From contig NZ_JAKCFB010000002.1 of the NCBI RefSeq assembly GCF_024198235.1, positions 1-64,000 of the forward strand: a DNA stretch of 64,000 nt. The letters run 5' to 3'. The notes beneath the pieces were generated by a model. The model worked only from the letters and a program-made list of their open reading frames with translations. It was not told the origin of the DNA and did not search any database. Source of the DNA: Myxococcus dinghuensis. Its GTDB lineage: Bacteria; Myxococcota; Myxococcia; Myxococcales; Myxococcaceae. The position numbers were made by a program, and so were the translations under genes. Shown piece after piece: positions 1-13,296 of the stretch; position 1 is the stretch's first letter; each line of letters starts with the position of its first letter.

Positions 1-2294
1 GCCTCGAACAGCTCGTGCAGCCCTCCCTCCACCTGCGGCGCCGGCAACAACCCGTTCCACTCCTCCACCACCCGCCGCCGCTCCTCCTCCCCCAACAGCT
101 CCAACCCCGAGACGTGCGTGTCGGGCTGGGCCACCGCCGACTCCAGCAACCGCTGGTAGTGGCCCGCCAGCCTCTCCACCGTCTCCTCCTCGTACAGCTC
201 CGTGCTGTACTCCAGCCACCCCGTGAGGCCCTCCGCTCCCTCCCTCAGCGACAGCGACAGGTCGACCGGCACCGCGGTGGGCACGTCCTGCAGCACGAGC
301 GCCACCTGGAAGAGCGGCTCCTGCGACAGCTCCCGCGCGGGGTCGAGCGCCCGCACCAGCGCCTGGAAGGGAAAGTCCTGGTGCCTGTGCGCCGCCAGCG
401 TCGTCTCCTTCGCTCGGGCCAGCAGCTCGCGGAACGTGGGGTCTCCCCCCAGCCGCGTGCGCAGCACCAGCGTGTTGACGAAGGAGTCAGCCCGACCCTC
501 CTGCCCCGGCTGGGCACGCACCACCACCGGCGCGCCCACGGTGATGTCGTCCTGACCGCTGTAACGGTGCAGCAGCGCCTGGAAAGCGCCCAGCAGCACC
601 ACGGAGAGGGTGGCGTCTTCCTCGCGCGCCAGCGCCCTCAGGCCCTCGGCCAGGGGACCGGGCAGCGAGAAGGTCCAGCGGGCGACCTGGGAGCCGCGCA
701 CCGCCGTGCGAGACCTGTCCGTGGGCAGCTCCAGCGGGGTCACCCCCGCCAACGCCTGCCGCCAATAGCCGAGCTGCTGCTCCAGCGCCGACCCCGCCAG
801 CCGCTGGCGCTGCCAGTCGCCGAGACCCTCCAGCACCTGGCGGCGCTCCGCCTCCGTCATCAGCGAGAGCGCGGAGAGGCGCTGGCGGGGGTTGCGCAAC
901 ACGCTGGTGAACAGCGCGCGAAGCTGCGCGGCGAAGCGCGCCATGGTCTCCGGGGTGAAGAGGTCCGTGTTGTACTTCAGCGCCCCGGCCACCTCCCCCG
1001 CCACGTCCACCAGCATGATGTTGATGGCGTACTGCCCCTCCTGCTGCCGCAGGAAGGGCTTGAGCTCCATCTGCACGTCGTCGCGTGCCACGTCCAGGCC
1101 GGGCATGCTGTTGAACTGGTCGAAGGAGAACTCCACCTCCACCAGACGTGGCCGGCTCGGGTCCTGCTTGATGCCCAGCCGCTCGCTCAGCACATGGAAG
1201 GGGTAGTCCTGGTGCTCGATGGCGCCGAGCACCCGCCGGTACAGCCGCTCCACCAGCTCGGTGAAGGACGGATCGCCGGAGAGGTCCCCGCGCAGCGCGA
1301 CGAAGTTGACGAAATAGCCGGCCAGCCGCTGCAGGTCCGGGTGCGTGCGTCCCCACAGGGGCGTGCCACAGAGCAGGTCGCTCTGCCCGGTGTAGCGATG
1401 CAGGAGCGTGAGGAAGCCGGCCAGCAGCACCGTGAAGAGCGTCTTGCCCTCGGTGAGCGCCAGTGACTTGAGGCCGGCGCTCAGCTCGGGCCCCAGCCGC
1501 ATCGGGAGGGTGGCGCCCCGGAAGCTCCAGCGCGCCGGACGCGGCTTGTCCGTGGGCAGCTCCAGCGGCCCCGGCAGCTCGCGCATCTGCTCCTGCCAAT
1601 ACGCCCAGAGCCGCTCCTCTCGGGCGGGCGTCATCTGCTCGCGCCGCAGCTGCAGCGCGTCCACGTAGTCGAGCTTCAGCGGCGGCAGCCGCAGCGGCTC
1701 GCCCCGCAGCTCGCCGCGGTAGAGGTGCTGCAGCTCCTCCATCATCATGCCCATGGACCAGAGGTCCGTGGCGATGTGGTGGATGACGAGCAGCAACACG
1801 TGCTCGGTGGGGGCGCGACTGAAGAGGTCCGCCCGCCACACGGGGCCACGCTCCAGGTCGAACGGCTGCACGTAGCTGGCGCGCAGCGCCTCGTCGAGCT
1901 GGTCCTCCGTCAGTCCGGGGACGTCGTGCCGGGTGAGCGCCAGCGGCAGGCGTTCGTGCACGCGCTGCACCGGCTTGTGCTCCTGGGTCTCGTAGGTGGT
2001 GCGGAGGATGGCGTGGCGCTCCGCCAGCAGGTCCAGGCAGCGCTGCAGCGCCGCCAGGTCCGCGCGGCCTCGCACGCGCAGCGCCAGCGCCACGTTGTAG
2101 GAGGAGCTGGCCGGCGCCATCTGGTGGAGAAACCACAGGCCCCACTGGTTCTCGCCCAACGGGAACACGCCCTCCTTGCGGCGCTCCGGCTGCGCGGGCT
2201 TCTGCGCCGGGGCGCTCTGCTGCTTGAGGCGCTGTGCCAGCTCACGCCGCTGCTCCGGCGTGAGCGCTGCGAGACGATCCTTGAGCGACGACAT
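1..2294 (-). CDS. Nonribosomal peptide synthetase, N-terminal part (runs off left edge)
   Basis: First 764 codons of an NRPS; the gene continues beyond the window. The ATG at 2294 begins a charged helical leader (MSSLKDRLAALTPEQRRELA) of the docking type. Residues about 43-480 form a complete condensation domain with the catalytic HHIATD motif at 172-177. Near residue 488 the protein switches into sequence typical of the middle of a second condensation domain (LGDWQRQRLAG...). This second domain keeps only its C-terminal half and has no HHxxxD. The visible part ends at LHELFEA, which normally opens an adenylation domain. The gene follows the PKS gene by 80 bp on the same strand, so it probably accepts the chain from that ACP (inference). 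The amino-acid substrate cannot be deduced here. The identification is firm; the function of the half domain is not. Confidence 0.92.
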   Translation of the reverse strand, partial: MSSLKDRLAALTPEQRRELAQRLKQQSAPAQKPAQPERRKEGVFPLGENQWGLWFLHQMAPASSSYNVALALRVRGRADLAALQRCLDLLAERHAILRTTYETQEHKPVQRVHERLPLALTRHDVPGLTEDQLDEALRASYVQPFDLERGPVWRADLFSRAPTEHVLLLVIHHIATDLWSMGMMMEELQHLYRGELRGEPLRLPPLKLDYVDALQLRREQMTPAREERLWAYWQEQMRELPGPLELPTDKPRPARWSFRGATLPMRLGPELSAGLKSLALTEGKTLFTVLLAGFLTLLHRYTGQSDLLCGTPLWGRTHPDLQRLAGYFVNFVALRGDLSGDPSFTELVERLYRRVLGAIEHQDYPFHVLSERLGIKQDPSRPRLVEVEFSFDQFNSMPGLDVARDDVQMELKPFLRQQEGQYAINIMLVDVAGEVAGALKYNTDLFTPETMARFAAQLRALFTSVLRNPRQRLSALSLMTEAERRQVLEGLGDWQRQRLAGSALEQQLGYWRQALAGVTPLELPTDRSRTAVRGSQVARWTFSLPGPLAEGLRALAREEDATLSVVLLGAFQALLHRYSGQDDITVGAPVVVRAQPGQEGRADSFVNTLVLRTRLGGDPTFRELLARAKETTLAAHRHQDFPFQALVRALDPARELSQEPLFQVALVLQDVPTAVPVDLSLSLREGAEGLTGWLEYSTELYEEETVERLAGHYQRLLESAVAQPDTHVSGLELLGEEERRRVVEEWNGLLPAPQVEGGLHELFE

Positions 2295-2374
2295 TGAAGA
2301 CCTATTCCCTACGAACCGTTACGCCATCCACCACGGACAGACCGCCCCACCCCACCCCTGCCGACGCGCGAAGC

Positions 2375-7966
<5,592 letters not shown>

Positions 7967-8054
7967 TCGGTGCTCGAACTCCGAACGCTGTCGTCGGAGT
8001 GAATGGGGATGGCTCGCCCGAGCCACGCGGGGCGCGACCCAATGCGTGATAATT

Positions 8055-8084
8055 TGTTTACTTCAGAACGCTTCTTGTTTTCAA
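8055..8084 (-). promoter_or_regulatory. Possible promoter of the PKS-NRPS operon
   Basis: An AT-rich island (about 8048-8090) interrupts very GC-rich DNA about 90 bp upstream of the PKS start. Read on the minus strand it offers TTGAAA (8079-8084) and, 18 bp on, TAAACA (8055-8060). The match to a sigma-70 promoter is only partial. Position and base composition are the main support. Confidence 0.25.
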
Positions 8085-8145
8085 GGGTTTCAGGGGAGAG
8101 CCAAGAAAGTATTGAAAACACCACCCGTAGAGGAGGCCGGAGAGG

Positions 8146-8346
8146 CCGGGGTGGAGGCGACGGACACCGGGTGCGACATCGCGCCCGAGCACCCGCCACA
8201 CCGCTTCGAACCGCACCTCACCACCAGGCCCGCGGGCGAGGACTCGGGCTGGACCTCTTCCTCTGCCACGCGCTGGTGGAGTCCTTCGGGGCCGCATCCA
8301 CGTAGAGAGCCAACCGGACCAGGGCACTACCTTCCGCGTCTCGCGG
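8146..8346 (+). pseudogene. Decayed histidine kinase C-terminus (HATPase relic)
   Basis: Three consecutive reading frames together spell the end of a sensor kinase ATPase domain. They are VEATDTGCDIAPEH..FEPHLTTRPAGE (G1 box and the FEPFFTTK-like segment), then GLGLDLFLCHALVESFG (G2 box), then GRIHVESQPDQGTTFRVS (last strands). Two frameshifts, near 8240 and 8290, and a missing N-terminal part make it non-functional. There is no start codon or sensor domain. It lies directly upstream of the PKS gene on the opposite strand and belongs to a run of decayed genes. Confidence 0.7.
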
Positions 8347-8439
8347 CCCCATGCCTCAGCCCGTGGCGAGCCTGCCGAACACCGGCCTGTTGCCCCCCTC
8401 GTCCCGGCCACGCGGTGGCTTTGGCCTTGGCGCCGTAGC

Positions 8440-8913
8440 GTGCGGCACTGGACGGCCCTGGCCCTCCTCCGAGCGGGTGGGTACGGGGGCGGCGGCGCAG
8501 AGAAGAACCCGCTCCTCCACAAGGCCATGGACCGCATCGGACAGCTCTCACAGCAGCTTGGCGTGGACTCCCACCAGGCGCGGGTCGTGGCCGGCTCACA
8601 GCTCGAGCGGGCGCAGGGGAGCGGCTGGGCCTGGGCGGCCGCCCAGCATCTGGGGCAGGCCATCCCCGAGTAGACACCTGTCAGCAGGCGGCGCAGGCGC
8701 GGACCCCGCTGCCGGACTCCAGCGGCGGAGGGCTGATGGGCACGCTGAACGGGCTCCTCACCGGCCAGGGGCAGCCCCGAGCGGGGCGGGCTGATGAGCG
8801 CGCTGGGCGGCACCGAGGCCCAGGCAGGCGCGGTCGTGCTGCTGGGGCGCTTCGACGTCGACGCGGACAAGGCCACCCTGGCGGCGCCACGCATACGCCT
8901 CGATGAGATGTAG
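8440..8913 (+). pseudogene. Decayed DUF2780-like small protein gene
   Basis: The frame from 8440 contains MDRIGQLSQQLGVDSHQARV and, after a stop at 8673, other frames supply PDSSGGGLMGTLNGLLTGQ and then LMSALGGTEAQAGAVVLLGR ending near 8913. The order (LSQQLGV..QA, a central glycine-rich stretch, then LLGRFDVDADK) follows small DUF2780-type proteins. At least one stop and one frameshift separate the parts. The family assignment rests on recall of the pattern and is tentative. Confidence 0.4.
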
Positions 8914-9027
8914 CGGCGGGACCCCATCCAGGTAGGTAGTCCAGCAGCCCCACGACTCAGGGCGACTGGAGGCTCGCAGGCTTGCAAGCTGGGGGCGAAC
9001 GAGCCGGCGCACCGCTCCTCGGATTCA

Positions 9028-9210
9028 CGCCGTCATCTGCGTGCACGGCTGGCGGTACGCGAGGCGCTGGTGCGCGCCAGGACGCGCGACATCAGCCTCA
9101 TGCGCGCACGGGTGAGGGGCGAGGGATTTCAGGTGGGCAGCGGCAGCGCGGAGTCCTTCCTCAAGCGGCTGGAGGCCATGGAGTTGGGTCGAGTCCCGAA
9201 AAGTGTGTAG
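9028..9210 (+). pseudogene. Transposase fragment (IS110-like)
   Basis: Sixty codons in one frame read REALVRARTRDISLMRARVR and then GSGSAESFLKRLEAMEL before a TAG at 9208. This resembles the helical middle of IS110-type transposases. Neither end of a full gene is present, so it is a relic. The family call is tentative; that it is a mobile-element remnant is more likely than not given the IS3 relic next to it. Confidence 0.35.
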
Positions 9211-9374
9211 CCAGTCCGGAGGAGTTCCGGGAGGTCGCTCCTCGGCGACACCAAGCAGCAGTGTCTGGGGTTGAGGTCAGCCGGGACATGTCGAGGTCGC
9301 GGCGGTCATCCCAGACGCCGGTGACTCCGAGGGCGACGGCGGTGATGAGTCACAGGGCGCTGGCGCAGTCAGCC

Positions 9375-9740
9375 AATGCGCCCGACCGAGCCTGGGCGTC
9401 AAACATCACGTCCGCGCCCACGGAGGAGGTCTGGCTGCGACTGGCGGTAGTCCTGGACCTCTTCAGCCGGCGTGTCATCGGCTGGGCCATGGACCCCTGC
9501 ATTGGCAGACACCAGGTGCTCTCGGCCCTCGACATGGCGCTCGAGGGACGCGTGCACCACGCGGACCGCGGCGGCCAATACGCCCGCGGCCTCCGGCGCA
9601 CCATGAGCCTCCAGGTCAACTGCTGGGACAATGCCGTGGTGGAGAGCTTCGTCTCCACGTTGAAGACGGAGCTGGTGCACGAGAGGGACTTTCCTACGCG
9701 TGAGTCCGCGAAGGCCGCCTTGCTCGAGTTCATCACCCAG
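9375..9740 (+). pseudogene. Degenerate IS3-family transposase (OrfB) relic
   Basis: About 122 codons of an IS3-type integrase core: DRAWASNITSAPTEEVWLRL, AVVLDLFSRRVIGWAM, HHADRGGQYA, then NCWDNAVVESFVSTLKTELV. The second Asp (ADRG) and the Glu (VVESF) of the DDE triad are present, but the first Asp of the usual DITY/DITS motif is Asn (ASNIT). The stretch between GGQYA and the SRKGNCWDNA block is shortened. There is no matching OrfA and no clear terminal inverted repeats. The element is inactive. Confidence 0.75.
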
Positions 9741-9960
9741 GCAAGCGCACTGGGAATGCCGCACCTCGCGGTGGGCATCATCACTTGGTTCCACACGCAC
9801 CTGCCGAGATAAGCTCCGGGATGTTGGCCCCTCATTTGCTTTGGGCTGAGGCAGTCCCCCGTCTCGTCACTGGAAGCCGAGCACCCATGCGTTCCCGCCC
9901 CTTCGTCCCTGACCTCCCGGCCACGTCCACCTCGTCTCTCCGTGCCAAGGAGGTGGCCCT

Positions 9961-11343
9961 GTGAGCCGCATCGCGGGATGGGGGCTGCTGGTGCTCGCGC
10001 TGGTCGTTTCGTACCGCCCGGCCGAGGCCGCGCAGGCGAAGAAGACCCAGGCGCAGAAGACCCAGGTGGCGGTGCTGCGCCCGGAGGGCCGCCAGGGAGA
10101 TGCGCTGCGCAGGGTGCTGACCCAGGAGCTGGGCAAGAAGGGACGCGGGCGAGCGGTGCTGCCCGCGAAGAAGGTGGATGCCCAGGTGAAGCTCATCCGC
10201 GGCGGTCCGCAGACGGATGAGCAGCGGCAGGCGCTGGCGAAGAAGCTCGGCGCGGACGTGCTGATCCTCGCCTCGGTGAAGGGGACGAAGCGCTGGGACG
10301 TGGAGGTCCGCGCCTACTCCGGCAAGGACGGCACCCTCCTCGCGGAGGAGCGCTGGGACGTCCGCACGAACCGCGCCTTCCCCGACGTGCGGCGCGAGCT
10401 CGAGCCCAGGCTGGGCGCGGCCCTGAAGGCGGGCCCGGAGCAGAGCCTCCCGCCCGCCGCCGTGACACCTTCGACACCGACTCCGACGCCTGTCTCCGAG
10501 CCGGAGGTCGCGCCCCCGGCCCCCATCGCGGAGGCTCCGCGCCCGGAGGTGGTGAAGCCTCCTCCGCCCACCGTTTCGAAGGAGGAGCCGCCGGTGCAGC
10601 CCGAGCCGAAGGCCGCCGGGCCTCGCCACCTGGACGGCCCCATCCTGGAGGCGCTGCTGTCCGGACAGGGGCTGTTCCGCCGCTTCAACTTCTCGGGCAA
10701 CAACGCCAGCGAGCTGCCCAACTACAGCCTCAACAGCGCCGCGGCGGCGAGCCTCGCGGTGAGCTACTTCCCGCTCTCCCACTTCACGGATGGGATGGTG
10801 CACAACCTGGGTCTCGTGGTGCGCGGCTCACGCGCCATCGGGCTGTCCACGCGGCTGCCGGATGGCTCCAAGTACGGCACCACCGCGCAGCTCCTGGAGG
10901 GAGGCCTGCGCTTCCGCCTGCCGCTGCGGTGGCTGGAGGTCTCGGTCAGCGGGCTGTACGGCACCCACTCCTTCTCGCTGGAACTCCCGCCGGAGAGCAC
11001 CTTCAACCTGCCCGACGTGGACTACCGCTTCGCGCACGTGGAGCTGGGTCTGCGCAAGGCGCTCACCGAGCGCTGGGCCATCGCCGCGCGCGTGGGCTAC
11101 CAGCACGTGCTGAGCGGCGGCGAGCTGTCCTCGGACGACTACATCCCGCAACTGAGCGGCTCCGGACTCGCTGGCGAGCTCGCCGTGGAGTTCGCCCTGA
11201 CGAACATGCTGGGTCTGCGGATGGGCGGAGAGATGCGGAGCTACTCCTTCACCGCCGACGCCGCGGAGGGAGCCCCGGTCTTCGCCGGCGGCGCCACGGA
11301 CCGGTACTTCAGCGGTCAGCTCGGCGTGTATCTGAGGCTGTAG
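9961..11343 (+). CDS. Outer-membrane beta-barrel protein with periplasmic N-terminal domain
   Basis: 460 residues. GTG at 9961 is preceded by AAGGAGG at ideal spacing. A signal peptide (LLVLALVVSYRPAEA) is followed by a small alpha/beta domain of about 120 residues (QVAVLRPEGRQGDALRRVLT...), resembling domains that sum up gene-product lists in myxobacterial periplasmic proteins. A Pro/Glu-rich linker of about 70 residues comes next (TPTPVSEPEVAPPAP...). The last 230 residues are alternating amphipathic strands ending in an aromatic/Leu strand (YFSGQLGVYLRL), as in outer-membrane barrels. A gene at 29330-30244 has the same architecture. The role is unknown; a cell-envelope structural or sensory role is inferred only from topology. 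Confidence 0.75.
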   Translation: MSRIAGWGLLVLALVVSYRPAEAAQAKKTQAQKTQVAVLRPEGRQGDALRRVLTQELGKKGRGRAVLPAKKVDAQVKLIRGGPQTDEQRQALAKKLGADVLILASVKGTKRWDVEVRAYSGKDGTLLAEERWDVRTNRAFPDVRRELEPRLGAALKAGPEQSLPPAAVTPSTPTPTPVSEPEVAPPAPIAEAPRPEVVKPPPPTVSKEEPPVQPEPKAAGPRHLDGPILEALLSGQGLFRRFNFSGNNASELPNYSLNSAAAASLAVSYFPLSHFTDGMVHNLGLVVRGSRAIGLSTRLPDGSKYGTTAQLLEGGLRFRLPLRWLEVSVSGLYGTHSFSLELPPESTFNLPDVDYRFAHVELGLRKALTERWAIAARVGYQHVLSGGELSSDDYIPQLSGSGLAGELAVEFALTNMLGLRMGGEMRSYSFTADAAEGAPVFAGGATDRYFSGQLGVYLRL

Positions 11344-11404
11344 CACCGGCGCATCGAGGGGGTCTGTCCCCCACGCCTGTGGCGCCTCCTCCACACTTTC
11401 CGCG

Positions 11405-11426
11405 AGGCCCGCACAAAGTCGGGCCT
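11405..11426 (+). terminator. Hairpin downstream of the barrel-protein gene
   Basis: Perfect 7-bp stem AGGCCCG/CGGGCCT with an 8-nt loop, 62 nt after the stop codon at 11343. No T-run follows, so a terminator role is only possible. Confidence 0.3.
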
Positions 11427-11432
11427 GATGAA

Positions 11433-11475
11433 ACACGGATGCACGCGTGACACGAGTTTTTCAGTATCCGTGTCA
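11433..11475 (+). repeat. Overlapping inverted repeats in the leader of the DUF1592 gene
   Basis: ACACGGAT (11433-11440) pairs perfectly with ATCCGTGT (11466-11473), while TGACACG (11448-11454) pairs perfectly with CGTGTCA (11469-11475). The two right arms overlap, so the two stems exclude each other. They lie about 100 nt upstream of the DUF1592 start. Confidence 0.45.
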
Positions 11476-11571
11476 TCGGGCCATTCGACCGATGCGCGTG
11501 CGAGTCGCGGGTACATTGACAGGAACGCGCCATCCATCCGATGGGTATGTCTCCCAATGATGGAGGCGCTC

Positions 11572-13296
11572 GTGCCGAGGATGCGGACACAACGGTTGTC
11601 ACGAGAGCCAGCGGAGCGGGGACGGTGGTGGCGCCCGGTGGTGCTCGGGCTGGTCTTGAGCGGGGCTGCTGGCTGCGAGGGAACGCTCTCCAACCCGGAG
11701 GGCCCCGGTGGAGGGCCCGGCCCCGGTACGCCCCCGCCCACCGTCATCGAGAAGCCCGCCCCGTCCGTGCGGATGGCGCGCCTGACGCACGTGCAGTGGA
11801 GCCACAGCGTGCAGGAGCTGCTCAGGCTGGACGCACCGCCCACCGCGCTGGCGGGCACCTTCCGCGCGGACCCCGCCCAGAGCGGCTTCCTCTTCGACAA
11901 CGATGCGCGCGCCCTCTCCGTCGACGAGGCCCTCTGGGGCGCATACCAGCGCGCCGCCGCGGAGCTCGCCGGCCAGGTGACGACGGACGCGACGAAGCTC
12001 GCCCGCCTGCTGCCTCCGTCGTCCGCCACCGGCGAGGAGCGCGCCCGCGCCTTCGTGGAGTCCTTCGGCCTGCGGGCGCACCGGCGCCCGCTGACGTCCG
12101 ACGAGGTGGAGAGCTACCTCGGGCTGTACCGCAAGGGGCCCCAGGCCTACGCGGACCTGGCTGCCTTCGAGGGTGGCATCCGGCTGGTGATCGAAGCCTT
12201 CCTCCAGTCGCCCCACTTCCTCTACCGCGTGGAGCGCAGCACCCAGGCCGTGCGGGACCGGGTGCCGCTCGACGACTACGAGGTGGCTTCGCGGCTGAGC
12301 TACGGCCTCTGGAGCGCCATGCCGGACGACGCCCTGTTCGCCGCCGCGAGCGCGGGCGCCCTGCACTCCCGCGAGGACGTCGCCACACAGGCACGGCGCA
12401 TGCTCCAGGACGCGCGCTCGAACAAGGTGGTGGAGTCCTTCCACCGCACCCTCTTCGACGTGCCCCGCTACGCCGCCATCCGGCCCTCCCTCACGCGCTA
12501 CCCGCAGGTGACCGCGCGCCTCGGGGAGTACGCGGCCCGGGAGACGAGCCTCTTCGTCCAGGACGTCGTCTTCTCCCGCAAGGGCGGCTACAGCGACCTG
12601 CTCACCTCGCCGGCCACCTTCGTCAACGACGAGCTGGCGCGTGTCTACGGGCTGAGTGGCACGTTCACCGCCGACTTCGTCCCCGTGACGCTGGACTCGC
12701 GCGAGCGCAAGGGCGTGCTCACCCAGGTGGGCTTCCTGGCCTCGCACGCGACGTCGGTGGACCCGGACCCCATCCACCGCGGCGTCTTCGTCTCCGAGCG
12801 CATCATCTGCCGGAAGATTGGCGCGCCGCCGGCCAACATCCCGCCGCTCCCCGCCCCCCAGGGTCGCACCAATCGCGAGGTCGTCGCCTCGCACACCGAA
12901 GCGCCGGGGACCGCGTGCGCAAGCTGCCACTCGAACCTCATCAATCCGCTCGGCTTCCCCTTCGAGAACTTCGACGCCATCGGCGGCTACCGCACCACGG
13001 ACAACGGGCATCCGGTGGACGCCAGCGCGTCTCCCAACATCAACGGGGAGACGGTGCCGGTGCGCGACGCGCTCGACCTGGCGGATGCGCTCGCGGCCAA
13101 TGAGGCGGTGCATGCGTGCTACGCGCGGCACTGGGTGGAGTACCTCCACGGGCGCCCGTTCGCCGACGAGGATGTGCCGCTGGTGGAGCGGCTCGGGAAG
13201 CTGTCGAAGGCGGGCAACCTGTCCATCGTCGACCTCGTCGTGGAGGTCGTCACCAGCGAGGGCTTCGTGAATCGCCACCCGGAGGAGCTGCCATGA
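11572..13296 (+). CDS. DUF1592/DUF1588/DUF1585 lipoprotein (planctomycete-type cytochrome-like)
   Basis: 574 residues from GTG 11572, chosen because GGAGG ends 5 nt upstream; ATG codons at 11557 and 11581 are alternatives. A lipobox (LSGAAGC) follows a short basic N-terminus. The body follows the DUF1595/1592/1588/1585 order seen in Planctomycetes and myxobacteria: LTHVQWSHSVQELLRLDAPP near the start, HRRPLTSDEVESY, FLYRVE, then CASCHSNLINPLGFPFENFD near residue 450 with a CxxCH haem-type motif, and ACYARHWVEYLHGRPF near the end. Stop and the next start overlap as ATGA, so it is translationally coupled to the DUF1552 gene. The biochemical role of this family is not established; an envelope redox role is inferred from CxxCH. 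Confidence 0.85.
   Translation: MPRMRTQRLSREPAERGRWWRPVVLGLVLSGAAGCEGTLSNPEGPGGGPGPGTPPPTVIEKPAPSVRMARLTHVQWSHSVQELLRLDAPPTALAGTFRADPAQSGFLFDNDARALSVDEALWGAYQRAAAELAGQVTTDATKLARLLPPSSATGEERARAFVESFGLRAHRRPLTSDEVESYLGLYRKGPQAYADLAAFEGGIRLVIEAFLQSPHFLYRVERSTQAVRDRVPLDDYEVASRLSYGLWSAMPDDALFAAASAGALHSREDVATQARRMLQDARSNKVVESFHRTLFDVPRYAAIRPSLTRYPQVTARLGEYAARETSLFVQDVVFSRKGGYSDLLTSPATFVNDELARVYGLSGTFTADFVPVTLDSRERKGVLTQVGFLASHATSVDPDPIHRGVFVSERIICRKIGAPPANIPPLPAPQGRTNREVVASHTEAPGTACASCHSNLINPLGFPFENFDAIGGYRTTDNGHPVDASASPNINGETVPVRDALDLADALAANEAVHACYARHWVEYLHGRPFADEDVPLVERLGKLSKAGNLSIVDLVVEVVTSEGFVNRHPEELP

Noticed and set aside
487..2145. A 552-codon minus-strand frame in the NRPS region
   Set aside because: It is out of frame with the NRPS; the true frame carries HHIATD and runs off the window edge.
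8058..8987. A 309-codon minus-strand frame across the decayed region
   Set aside because: No recognisable sequence; the plus-strand relics explain the open frame.
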